A stretch of 64,000 bases of DNA, taken from contig CM055317.2 in assembly GCA_029255685.2 (NCBI GenBank), forward strand, positions 19,538,501 to 19,602,500, in the 5' to 3' direction. Source of the DNA: Silene conica. Taxonomy: Eukaryota > Streptophyta > Magnoliopsida > Caryophyllales > Caryophyllaceae. The notes beneath the pieces were generated by a model that saw only the letters and a list, made by a program, of their open reading frames with translations, ran no database searches and was not told where the DNA came from. Position 1 is the first letter of the stretch, and every line of letters begins with the position of its first letter. Both the position numbers and the translations under genes were made by a program. Of the stretch, positions 34,779 through 46,200 are shown piece after piece.

Positions 34779-34792
34779 TGGTATCAGAGCCA
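34779..34792 (+). other. G1 primer-binding site (tRNA-iMet)
   Basis: TGGTATCAGAGCCA lies about 2 nt after the 5' LTR and is complementary to the initiator methionine tRNA 3' end. Confidence 0.9.
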
Positions 34793-35749
34793 ATAGCGCT
34801 CCCAACACTCCCTGAATGAAATTAAACTTAAACAAATATTATTTATAGCTAAACGAGAGTTGGGTAGATACAAGTAAGGATTTTGTTTATGTTTATATTA
34901 TGGTCTCTTAATTATATATGGGTATTTCTTGTTTATTTTGTACTTATGGATCAGTAGTTACATGCTCGTGGTAATTAGGCACCTACCACATTAATTATCT
35001 ATTATTTTTATTTGCTTCTCTAGCAAGATGAACACTCAACATGAGAACAATACTGGGAATGGTGAAAATGAGAGGACTCGTTTGATCGAAACAACTTTAT
35101 TGAAATTATTGGAGAAGAAGAACAATGCCCCTCCAACCGAAAGGCGCAGATCTATTTTTGAGCGCTTTAACCGCCATAACCCTCCAGTTTTCATGGGAGT
35201 TACTGACCCAGTCATCTTAGAGGGTTGGATACGCGAAATAGAGAAGGTGTTTGTCGTGACTCACATGCCTGAGGAAGAAAAGGTTGATATGGCTAGCTAT
35301 TATTTCCGCGAAGAGGCGGACCTTTGGTGGGATCTCATGAAAGAATCACTAAAGGCCCAGCCTGGGTTTGGATGGGACCAATTCAAGGAGAGTGTAAAAG
35401 CTAGGTTTTATCCGGAGTCACTTTGTTGGAAGAAACAACAAGAATTTTTGGATTTAGAACAAGGGGATATGACGGTGGAGCAATATACCAACAAATTTAT
35501 TGAATTGGCCCGTTTTGCTTCCATGATTATCCCAACTGAGAGAGAGAAAATTCGTCGTTACGAGTTGAGGTTGGCTCCAAAGGTTTGCACGGCCATTGCA
35601 GCAGTCCCTTCGTGGACCTTTCAAGAAGCTCACGACCGTGCTCTTAGTGTTTATGATGCGGTACTAGACCAAGAAACTCATAAGCGTCAGTTAGGAAAGA
35701 AAACATTCGCTCCATCATCTTCTGTCCAGGGGCCCGCAAAAAGAGTAAA

Positions 35750-36094
35750 TGTAATAGTCCATTGAACCGAATAGGATATTCGGGTGGTGTAACCCCTTGA
35801 AGAGGTCCATTCATAGGCTTATATGACTAGTGCTTAAAGGGATTGAAAGTACTACTCATATCAACAAAGTGCACTTTCTTTTCTGATTATCCATGCGAAA
35901 GAAATCCAAAGTTAAGCGTGCTTGGCTGGGAGTAGTCTTAGGATGGGTGACCTCCTGGGAAGGTTCACGGGATGCGCATGAGTGAGGACAAAATGCGCTG
36001 GAAAGGACCCGTGTTGGTGTGTGAGGCCAGTACATAGCCTGGCGAGCTACCGTGGCTTACATTTCCGGTCCTAGGCTTGGGCCGGGGTGTTACA
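35750..36094 (+). mobile_element. Cassandra-type TRIM solo LTR in the G1 gag
   Basis: The 345-bp LTR begins TGTAATAGTCC and ends GGGTGTTACA. It is flanked by AGTAAA on both sides (35744-35749, 36095-36100), a 5-6-bp TSD. It contains a 5S rRNA-derived segment, the hallmark of Cassandra elements. Only one LTR is present. The host gag frame can be recognised on both sides. Confidence 0.9.
35850..35965 (+). promoter_or_regulatory. 5S rRNA-derived Pol III promoter segment of Cassandra
   Basis: The best-preserved part is 35909-35962: AAGTTAAGCGTGCTTGG (A-box region) and GGATGGGTGACCTCCTGGGA (C-box region), as in plant 5S rRNA. The upstream half is diverged. It is not a real 5S gene, because it lies within an LTR and lacks an intact 5' half. 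Confidence 0.88.
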
Positions 36095-39000
36095 AGTAAA
36101 TCATGGCAACACTTCGGAGATGGCTCGTTCTAACCCTAGCTCTCAGGGTGAACGACGATGTATCCATTGCGGTGAAGCTTATCACCCTGGGAAAGGTTGT
36201 TTCAACAAGGATCTAAGATGCTACAACTGTCAAGGGTTGGGTCACACATCAAATCGTTGCCCTCAAAGAACAACTCAAGCTACAAAGGCTGGTAACACGG
36301 ATAATAAAGCTCAGGAGGATCCTGCCCATGGCCGTGTATTTGTGATCAACCAGGTGGAAGCTGAGGCTCACCCATATGTTCTTACTTGTACTTTTCTTGT
36401 CAATTCTACTCCTGCATTCGTAATTTTTGACACTGGTGCTTCTTTATCATTTATTTCAACTTTGTTCATTAGTAAGGCTCAACTCATTCCGAGTTCCCCT
36501 ATTAGCATTTCTATATCTCTTCCCACGGGAGAAGTTATCCCATGTTCAACAGTCTTTCGTGATGTTCCTATATCTATTACCGGAACCAACTTTCTAGCCG
36601 ACCTTATAAGTTTCAAACTCTCTGGATTTGATATTATCCTCGGTATGGATTGGTTATCGAAGTTTGAGGCAAAGTTTGTATGTCGTGATCAAAAGATCAT
36701 TCTTAAGAGTCAGAAAGGTAAGAGAGTTTCATATAAGAGCATCTCGACTAAACCTGGGATAAAATGGGTATCCGCACTAAAAATGGAGAACTTGAGGAGA
36801 AAAGGTTATCAAGTATACTTATGTAGTGTTCAGGACGTCACTGTGGAGATTAAGATTGAGGATATTCCTATTGTCCAAGAATATGCTGACGTGTTTCCGG
36901 AGGACCTTCCAGGTGTCCCACCAGAACGAGATATTGAGTTTAATATTGATCTTATCCCTGGATCCGGACCTATTTCAAAAGCTTCTTATCGTATGGCTCC
37001 CGCTGAGATGCAAGAGTTAAAAAAATAACTTGTTGACTCGTTCGAGAAAGGATTTATTCGCCCAAGTGTATCGCCTTGGGGTGCACCTGTACTATTCTAA
37101 AGAAGAAGGATGTAAGTATGAGATTATGCATTGATATAGAGAGTTAAACAAGGTGACGATCAAGAACCATTACCCTCTCCCAAGAATCGAGGATCTATTT
37201 GATCAACTTAATGGAGCAACTACGTTCTCAAAGATCGATTTGAGGTCGGGTTACCATCAGATTCCCGTAAAGAAGGAGGATATCCCTAAAATCGCTTTTA
37301 GATCGAGGTATGGCCGTTACGAATTCGTAGTGATGCCTTTTGGTCTAACTAATGCTCCAGCCGTGTTCATGGATCATATGAACAGGACTTTCCATGAGCA
37401 TCTAGACAAATGTGTAGTTGTGTTTATAGATGATATCCTGATTTATTCAAAGAATGAGGATGAACATGCGCAACCTCTTCGTTTGATATTGGAGACTCTA
37501 AGGAAGCAAAAATGGTTCGCAAAGTTTTCAAAATGCGAATTTTGGCTTAAGAAAATTGCATTTTCAGGACATGTCATTCCTGGAGAGGGCGTTAGTGTCG
37601 ATCCAGCCAAAGTTCAAACAATAGTGGATTGGGAAAGCCCTAAAAATGTGAGTGAGATTAGGAGCTTCTTGGGTTTCGCAAGCTACTACCGTAGGCTCAT
37701 TAAGGATTTTTCTACCGTGGCAAAACCAATTTCTTTACTAAAGAAGGAATCAAAATTTGTGTGGTCGAGTGCCTGCGAAGAGGCATTTCAAGAGCTGAAA
37801 AGGAGATTGACATCGGCACCAATTCTAACTTTACCCAAGGAAGGTGTTGGTTTTGATGTCTATAGTGACGCGTCAAAGAATGGACTATGATGCGTTTTAA
37901 TGCAAAATGGCAAGGTTGTGGTATATACATCGAGGCATTAAAGGAAAGTGAAAGAAACTATCCGACTCATGATCTCGAATTGGCAGGATGTAGTCTTTGC
38001 CTTCAAGATTTGGCAACACTACCTCTATGGAGTTTCATGCAACTTTTCCACTCATCATAAAAGCTTAAAATACATTTTCACACAAAGGGATCTTAATGTG
38101 AGGCAAAGAATATGGTTAGAGTTGATTAATGATTACAACCTTCGGCTCCAGTACCATGAAGGTAAGGCCAATGTGGTGGCTGATGCTTTAAGTAGGAAGG
38201 AAAAACACACGCTAAATATGGCTTTAGTTCTGCCCAACGAACTTTGCCGTGAATTTTAAAAGCTGAATCTGGAAGTGGTCCGTCAAGAGATTGCCAACTT
38301 GAGTGCTATGACAGCTAAACCTGAAATCTATCATGAGATTCGAGTAAAGCAACGAGAGGATGCAATACTCGAAGGTTTGCGTGCCAAGGTTGGAGAAGCT
38401 ATGGACTACAAGATTTGGACAGATGGGAGTTTAAGGTTTCATGGGAGATAGTGTGTTCCTAATTGTGATGTGCTCAAAATAAAGATTATGCTAGAGGCCC
38501 ATAGTACACCATATTCTGTTCACCCGGGTGGGGATAAGATGTATAAAGATTTGAAGAAATTATTTTGGTGGCCTAACATGAAAAGAGACATTGCTGATTT
38601 TGTGGTCAAATGCCTCACTTGTCAAAAGGTGAAATTTGAACACCAAAGACCCGCCTGATGGTCTTTTGCAACCGTTGAAAATACCAGTGTGGAAATGGGA
38701 TTCGATTTCCATGGACTTTGTGGTGGGCTTGCCAAGGACGCCAACAAGAAAGAATGCTATTTGGGTTGTGGTTGATCGGTTGACTAAAGTAGCTCATTTC
38801 ATTCTAATGAAAGAAGCATTGAGTTTGGATGAGATGGCAACGGCATACCAAAGAGAGGTTATTAGATTACATGGTGTTCCTAAAAACATAGTTTCCGATC
38901 GTGACCCACGATTTTGTTCGCATTTTTGGAGGAAACTTCGGGAGGCTTTGGGTAGTAAGCTAAAGCTAAGTACCGCATTTCATGCCACTACGGATGGACA

Positions 39001-39798
39001 GACGGAACGTACTATTCAAACATTAGAGGATATGTTTCAAGCTTGTGTACTAGAGTTCCAAACCGGTTGGGAGAAAAGCCTTCCCTTGGTTGAGTTCTCT
39101 TACAATAACAGTTTTCACTCGAGCATTAAGATGGCCCCATTTGAGGCTTTATATGGGAGAAAATGTCGAAGTCCATTGTGCAGGGATGATATAAGCGAAG
39201 CTGCAGTTCTTAGGCCCGAAATGATTCAAGGATTCATTGAGCAAGTTAAGCTAATTCGGGAAAAGATGAAAGCGGCTCAAGATAGACAAAAGTCGCATGC
39301 CGACTTACGTCGTAGGCCAATTGAGTACCAAGTTGGGAAAAGGTATTCTTAAAGGTGTCACCTATGAAAGGGGTGAAGAGATTTGGTATTAAGGGTAAGT
39401 TGAGCCCTAAGTTTGTTGGACCTTATGAGGTACTAGAGCGAGTTGGAGAAGTGGCTTATAAGTTAGCGTTACCCCACACTTATCTAAGGTTCATAATATT
39501 TTTCACGTGTCTCAATTAAGGAGGTATCGTAGTGACCCCTCCCATGTACTACAGTCAGACATAGTCGAGGTAGAACCAAACCTAACATACGAAGAGTAAT
39601 ATAACAAATACGTATCCTGAATAGGAAAGACAAGACCCTAAGGAATAAGGTCGTTCCTTTGGTAAAGGTATTGTGGCGCATCCAAAAGTTTGAAGAGGCC
39701 ACTTGGGAAATGGAGGCATCCATGCGGAATAAATATCCACAACTTTTCGATTCGGGTAACCCTCAGTTTTTTTTCTAGTTTTGAGGACGAAACTTTTC

Positions 39799-39814
39799 TT
39801 AAGAGGGGGAGAGT
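39799..39814 (+). other. G1 polypurine tract
   Basis: AAGAGGGGGAGAG follows GACGAAACTTTTC and abuts the 3' LTR start. This is the usual end of Tekay-like interiors. Confidence 0.75.
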
Positions 39815-40809
39815 TATAATACCCCGTATTTTTCCACTTCATCCTATATATTAAATTCTTATTTTAAATAATAACAATGATCCAAAAGAAAGAAAATCCC
39901 ATCCGAAATCTATCTTTTTCGACAATGAAAATCCAAATACTCATCTTAAATTTACACTCCTTAAACTTGCGAATAACTACTTTGTCATTGATGCTATTTT
40001 TAAAATGTTTTAGGTGCATATATGTCTCTCAATTATAAAATAAAATTTTTAGCTCTTTCTCTTAGCTTTCCAACGCCACCAAATCACCTTAATCGCATTC
40101 TGTGGAAGAAATTATGCCCAAAATACGGAAGACTGTCGCAGAAATCCGCCGACAGGAAACTCATCCGTTACTACTTCATCCACCTTGTGTAATCATCACC
40201 CACCTTGTGTAATCATTACCTAGGAACATGCTAAGTTGAAAAATTGGTTCATTGGTGCCCAAGGTCTTAATAGGCATGAGCCTAATATCTTAAATTAATA
40301 TCCTAAGCATACACTACCTATTTACTCTACAAATCACAACTTACCCAACACAACAAAATATCTCGCTTCTCCTCTTTTTTTACGTGAGATTTCATCACCC
40401 ATCTCCAACATTCATTTCTTTCATTTTCACATCTCTTTTATCTTATCTTTTAGTAAGTGTAAGGGATTATTTATTTCTCATTTTCTTTATCCAAGTTTAT
40501 TTAGAGTAATATTTGATTAATTGTTTTAATTCATATGTTTGTTCAAGGAGGTGAGCAAGGGACCTTGATTGAGGAAGACCATTTGGTTTGATCTTATAAT
40601 ATTATTCTACTTATTTACTAATTTTAATCTCGAGCAAGGTAACTAGGTTTTCTCTTTTCCATGATTTTTGATTTTCAAGTGTTTTTATAGGTTTATAACA
40701 TGATTAATAATATATATGATGTTTAAAATCATGGGAATATATGAGATTCATGATTTATATAAATAAATAGTAATTTTTATTATTTGTGATAAATTTATAA
40801 GTATTTAAT
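39815..40809 (+). repeat. G1 3' LTR, recognisable part
   Basis: It begins TATAATACCCCG. From 40229 it matches the 5' LTR segment 7851-8410. Homology stops at 40809, where a MITE-like sequence starts, and I could not find the remaining 2.5 kb of the LTR to the right, so the copy is truncated or carried outside recognition. Confidence 0.8.
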
Positions 40810-41141
40810 ACTTCCTCCATTTACCAATTTTCTTCCCTTTTTTTTCCCTTTTGGCAAATTATTTCTTTTCTTCCCATTTCTCATCTTTCCTTATTTAACC
40901 ATCCAATTGACTATATAGTCCTTGTCCAACTTATGTATTTACAATGTTTGCCATTGTTTTTTTCATTTTTTAATTCCTTTTAATTGTTTAACTTGGCCCA
41001 CTCCCATCAAACTATTTATTTTTAGAATTCACACCAATTTCTATTTTTTTTTTAATATAATATGTCATCCATTTAATATTTTTTACTTAGTGGTCAATTG
41101 TGTTATAAAATATTTTTCATGCTTACAAGATCTTGTGCGAA
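40810..41141. mobile_element. MITE-like fragment
   Basis: It starts with CTTCCTCCATTTACC after TA, resembling a Stowaway-type end, but no matching inverted end was found. It is AT-rich and noncoding, and is followed directly by the Helitron. Confidence 0.4.
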
Positions 41142-42487
41142 TCTATATAATAATATAAAAAGGCTAGATTGAGTAGCTATTGCCTATTAAAATGACACGT
41201 GGCGGAATAATATAACTACATGATGGACTAAAAATTAATACAATTAGATAGTAAATTAAAAAAAATTATTACAGTTACATGGTGTATTAAAAAAGTTGTA
41301 AAATAGAACACGAAAACACAAAGTAGTAGTGAGTTAATAACCCATCTTATTTAAACATTCTTTTCCCTAACATTATTTCATCCCATAATCACAATATTTG
41401 TATTACTTTAATGCAAAACTTTTCATATTTTTTATGAAAATTCTACTATTCTTAGGTAAACATTCATCTCTCCAACATTATTATTCCACCTCATAATCAT
41501 AATGTTTATACTTCTTTAATATAATAAGTTAATAAATTAATTAAACTATTTATATTACTTAATTAACACCTATCATTTTCATTAACATTTTTTGCTATTT
41601 AATTCGCCTCTTGAGTTTCTCGACAATCAATTATCTAATTTAATAATGCCACAAAATAAATTAAAATTTAAAATAAATACGAAAATTTATGGTTATGTAA
41701 TGTCTATAAAAACTATAATACCTATAATAGTTTCTATTCACTTTATTTATTTAATGAGTATACTGAAAATTAGTGTTGAATGTTAGTTGTTGTTGTTGCG
41801 GTGGTGGTGTCCAATAAAATATATTTTAATTTGTTATGTTGGTTTTTATAATCATTTGTTGTATATTTGAATTCATGTTTTCCATTTAGTGTAATTTATA
41901 TATTTACATGTAACAATGTTTTAATTCGTTTGTCAAGTTTTTGCCATTTTGATATATTTTACCTTTTGGTCAAAATATTTTTTTATATAAACTTTAATTT
42001 AAAGCATCATGAAATGTATATGAATGTAGATAAGGTAAAGCATCACGTGGGTGATTTGAAGAGGAAATAAATACAAAAGGCATGAAACTGAGGTAAATTA
42101 AAGTTAAAAAAAAGCATGGTAAAATGTTTTAAGTTATGGATATATTGTTTTATTAAAAGATTTACTCGAATAAAAGAGCACATAAATTAATGAGTTGGAC
42201 AGTTTTTGGTGCAAATTTTAGATAACTATTTTGTTCATATTTTTTTGTAATTAATAAAAAAGAAATTTGTCTTCGTAATTCAAACTATTTACATTTTTTA
42301 AAAAAAAATACTATATTGTCTTGTAATATAAATTGTAAATTTCGTGTACTATAGATTGTAATTTGTGCAAAATTTTTTATACATTTATAATTCAAACATT
42401 GTCGTTCAATTTTATGAATAAAAATAAACGTCAAAATTCTAAGAAAACAATAAACTATCCCGTGCATTGCACGGGTCACAAAACTAG
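41142..42487 (+). mobile_element. Non-autonomous Helitron
   Basis: The 5' end is TCTATATAATAATATAAAA. The 3' end has a strong hairpin CCCGTGCA-T-TGCACGGG (42459-42475) followed by ACTAG (42484-42487 CTAG). The host dinucleotide is A on the left and T on the right, the required A|T target. The length of 1346 bp and the absence of a Rep/helicase make it non-autonomous; it would be moved by a rolling-circle transposase in trans. Confidence 0.85.
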
Positions 42488-44840
42488 TTATGTTCATCAA
42501 AACATAATCCTTTCCAAATTATACATTTAGTGGACTCCTCTAACGCTCTAATAAAGCTAATATCTAACTTTGAAAGAATTTCGATCTTTTACAATTTTCT
42601 GACGATAAAAAAGTTGAATTATAAGATACATACTATCCAATTCTCCACATTCAAACTCATTTTTTCTACTAAATTTCCTAAGATTTTTCAAGAATTAACA
42701 TCATCTAATTCAAAAAATTTTCTGCTTTCATTGTTTCATTTATTAAATTTTTATTAGATAATTATACATGAATTAATTGGAAAAAAAATTGAAACTTAGG
42801 GCCCAATTTCACAATTTCGCCCAGGGCCTTTAAATGTCTAGGACCGGGCCTAGCTATATATATTTGGTTTGTAATTTTTTTTTCTGAGTTTCTTTCATAC
42901 AACACTCTTTTATTGTATAATTTACAATTTACAATATTATTACAAAAAAATACAAAATATATATAAATAACTGATTATGTCATAAATATTTATGTTCAAT
43001 CAGATATATCGTTCCCAATGTCATGCGTAATATTTATGTTCAAGAGGATATATCGTTCTATATGTCTTGCGTAATATTTAAATAGTACGATATTAATATA
43101 TCGTACTAATTTATAATAGTATTTCTTTAAATAATAATATCTACTATATTTTAATAAATCAACATAACATGAAAATAAAATCTAGAAAACTCGACTAATC
43201 ATTCATTGTCATCGTCATATATAAGAATAAACTGGACAATGGAAAAAAAACCTTGACAAAATACCTAATACCATACCAGTAAAACTAAAAGTTAAAAACA
43301 CAAATTTAATTTATTATATGATAACAAACGTTTAATGTCTAATGTATTCATTATATTCACAAATCTTATCTATATTAATACAGAAACATTAAAAACAAAT
43401 GTGTGCGTCCATAACAAAGATAAAAGAATTAATTAACGAAAAACCATTAGATGGTATGATTTGTACATAAACGATTACGTTTAATATTTGTATATAAGTA
43501 TTAAAAAATAACGATTGTATGTACGTAAATCGATAAAAGCGGAACCTACAACAAAGATGAAAGAATTAAATAACGAAAACCGCCTTGGTTTATGTTCAGT
43601 ATGTAAACGATTCCATTTATGATTTGTACGTAAATATTAAAAATAACGATGGTCGGAACGTAAAGATTAATAAATAATGATTTACGAATAATAATCTTAT
43701 CTGTATAAAACCAATATCATTTCAATTATTTTCATGTATTCATATCATCACATCCAATTTTGTTAACAACAAATGTCGGACCCACATCGAATAAATTAAT
43801 TATTAAAAACCGACTATACTTATGTTTTGTACGTAAATGTTTATGTTTATGTTTTGTACGTAAATATTTATGAATAGTTTAAATTAATAATAATTCGGCC
43901 CAAAATTTCACAGCATTAATAAATTACACCAACTAATACAATTCAACCCAAATTTTTACTACAATAATAAATAATAAATTACAATAATTGTACATCAATT
44001 GATAACAAATCAATATTGTTACAAAAATGGCACTATTTTAATCAGATTATTAGATAATAACTATCAATGTACCAAGAAATTTAAATACTAAATATTAAAT
44101 ACAACTATAGATTAACGGTAAACGAACTAAAAAAATTAAAGAACAAAATATTAGAAGTTTCTTTTAAAAAAATATAATCATAAGTTAGTACCTCATTAAT
44201 ATATTCAACTATTATAATTTTTTTAGTATTAAATCATGGTTGTGACATGCATATTGTGAAAATAATCTTAAAAAAAAATAAAAAATCGACTAATCATTGT
44301 TCATATATAAAAACATAAAATGGAGTAATGGTAAAATGTTGAAATATGTTCTAGAAAATTTTGAAATTTTGTATCTATTAAAACTAATTCAATGAGATTG
44401 TAAAAAATGCATATTACAAAAACCTATATTAACAACTTTTTACCCATTTCCTGCATGGTTTACTCGAAACCGTCATCGATTCCACACACACACACACACA
44501 CACACACACCACACCCCCACCAACAACCTAACATGTACATCATCAAACAAAACGTTTCAACTTATTTATTTTTTATAATAATATAATATTAGTTGGTTCG
44601 TTGAACAGAAATACACACGTATATAATTTTGATAACGTAGTTAGATAACTAACTAAGCTTAACAATGATTAATTAGTTAATTAATAGTTTGACGAATTAC
44701 TATTTTACTTGAAAGACAAATTCTAACTCAAAGAGATATAATGACACCATGACATTATTGACTTAATTTTGAACTAAATAAATATGATCAATTGAAATGT
44801 ATAATAAGTTAAATAATTTTTTTAATGTATAATAACAAAT
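42488..44840. other. AT-rich sequence without recognised genes
   Basis: This is mostly low-complexity AT-rich DNA. An imperfect duplication with a ~139-bp period is visible around 43410 and 43550 (AACAAAGATRAAAGAATTAA). A CA microsatellite lies near its right end. I see no coding region. Confidence 0.6.
44483..44508. repeat. (CA)13 microsatellite
   Basis: An uninterrupted run of CA dinucleotides in AT-rich DNA. Confidence 0.95.
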
Positions 44841-44845
44841 CAGGA

Positions 44846-45138
44846 TGTTAGAATATAAAACGAATCAAGGAACTTCAACCATCGGCTTAAGCTTTTGGTT
44901 GAGTTGGTTTCTTGACATGGTATCAGAGCCATGTGACCAAAGGTCACGGGTTCGAATCTCACCCCTCTCCATTCTAAAGTGGATAATCAGAACAGGCCAG
45001 GGAATCCCGCCTGCACCCACACTTCAAGCCCAAAAAGAAAAAAAAGGGCCTTCGTGTGAGGGGGAGTGTTAGAATATAAAACGAATCAAGGAACTTCAAC
45101 CATCGGCTTAAGCTTTTGGTTGAGTTGGTTTCTTGACA
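44846..45138 (+). mobile_element. Complete 293-bp TRIM with identical 72-bp LTRs
   Basis: The LTRs at 44846-44917 and 45067-45138 read identically by eye, start TGTTAG and end TTGACA. A perfect TSD CAGGA flanks the element (44841-44845, 45139-45143). The primer site TGGTATCAGAGCCATG (44918) and polypurine tract GTGAGGGGGAG (45056-45066) are in place. The 149-bp interior also has a hairpin GTGACC-AAA-GGTCAC and a B-box-like GGTTCGAATC. It has no coding capacity and would rely on proteins supplied by another element. Confidence 0.95.
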
Positions 45139-45480
45139 CAGGAGTAATAAAAAAATCAAATTTCGATTAAAAAAGTGTATAGACTTTAAATAAATTTAAA
45201 ACAACGGTTTTTCTAATGTGTGCCTAAAGGCACACATTAATAGTTAACTAGGCATAGATTAAGCATTATCCATAATTAAGATATTTTTAGGTACCTTAAT
45301 TACCTTTTATTTTCTCACTCCTAAATATTTTTTCCACACCAATATCTCTACCCTATCACTGTTCAGTTTTTTTTTTAAAGAACTTATTCATCAATCAAAT
45401 TTATACAATTTTTTATCAACCACAAATCAATGACATCAATCCAATCGATTTTGGCACAATGGGATCCCGTTCATAAGGGC

Positions 45481-45706
45481 AAATTCTTATTTCAGACCGT
45501 CACTTTTGGTCTGAAGCTTCAGACGGACTTATTGTAGCCATTTTTACAATAAAATGTTACCATTTCTTGATAAAATGTTACCATCATTTTTCAGGCTAAA
45601 GAGTAACAAATTTGCGATATAACATTTTGTTATTAAAGGTTACATTCTATTAAAAAAATGGTGACATTTGATCCGTCCGAAATAAGACGGTTTGAAGCAA
45701 GAATTT
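45481..45706. mobile_element. Small MITE with AAATTCTT ends
   Basis: The ends AAATTCTTATTTCAGACCGTC and the reverse of GACGG..AAGCAAGAATTT form an imperfect inverted repeat. The TSD is not clear. The end sequence ATTCTTATTT recurs at 54278 and 60012. Confidence 0.45.
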
Positions 45707-46200
45707 CGGGTCCATAAGTTATGTAGTTTTTCTTCGTATTAAGTTTTTGTACCAATACAAATCAATTGAATTATACATTTTTTAAGTAATAATTGGGCAT
45801 AGTTTTTAATTGGTTATGTCAACCAAGTTACTTTTCATGTTTGTTTCACCATACTACATTCTATCTCATTTTTTATGCTTCAATTGTACTATAGAAAATA
45901 GTTAAAAATAATTTCAGCTGTACTATAAAGGAGATTAATCACATAAATATCGTCTCGCTTATTTCCGCTAAGAAGAGGGAAAAAGATATCCATGCACGAG
46001 AAGAATTAAATCCCATTTTTTGTATAAAGGAGTAAATACATTTAGGGGGGTGTTTGGTTAGTTGGAACTTTTGGAATGGATTGAAATGGATTCAATTCAT
46101 TCTAGTGTTTGGTTAAAGGGTTTTGGAATGGAGTTGGATACCCAAGGGACTCTAACTCCATTCCAATCCCTTCGAATCTCATACCCATGTATATATATCA

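Larger units (their letters stand above)
35028..39775 (+). pseudogene. G1 gag-pol with chromodomain (fossil)
   Basis: Gag spans 35028-36290 and is interrupted by the Cassandra LTR. Its paired zinc knuckles lie near 36145-36255 (CIHCGEAYHPGKGC, CYNCQGLGHTSNRC). The protease has FDTGASLSFIS near 36430. Reverse transcriptase spans about 36870-37700 with [11 protein letters not shown], and RNase H about 37800-38200. Integrase spans about 38470-39330, with the zinc region [17 protein letters not shown] and the core segment SDRDPRF. A chromodomain-like tail lies near 39640-39770 (EEATWEMEASMRNKYP); such domains direct chromoviruses to particular chromatin. It is broken in many places. Confidence 0.88.
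7851..40809 (+). mobile_element. G1: Ty3/gypsy chromovirus (Tekay-like) hosting all nested insertions
   Basis: G1 is the oldest layer in this part of the window. Its 5' LTR survives as 7851-9901 plus 33386-34776; its first part lies left of the copia, outside the window. Its primer-binding site is at 34779, gag-pol at 35028-39775, and its 3' LTR starts near 39815 and is recognisable to 40809. The segment 7851-8410 matches 40229-40808 with about 7% mismatches by eye, so this is an old insertion. It has many breaks (I estimate eight or more) plus the Cassandra insertion in gag. Lineage is inferred from the C-terminal chromodomain and the GGACGAAACTTTTC..AAGAGGGGGAG end. Confidence 0.85.

Noticed and set aside
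35850-35965. Genuine 5S rRNA gene
   Set aside because: Only the 3' half is well conserved, and it lies inside a TG..CA LTR with a TSD. It is a Cassandra LTR.
40810-44840. Continuation of the G1 3' LTR beyond 40809
   Set aside because: No segment matching 8411-9901 or 33386-34776 could be found here.
44918-44965. tRNA gene (tRNA-like B-box and primer-like sequence)
   Set aside because: There is no cloverleaf or A-box. The segment is the primer site and interior of a TRIM.
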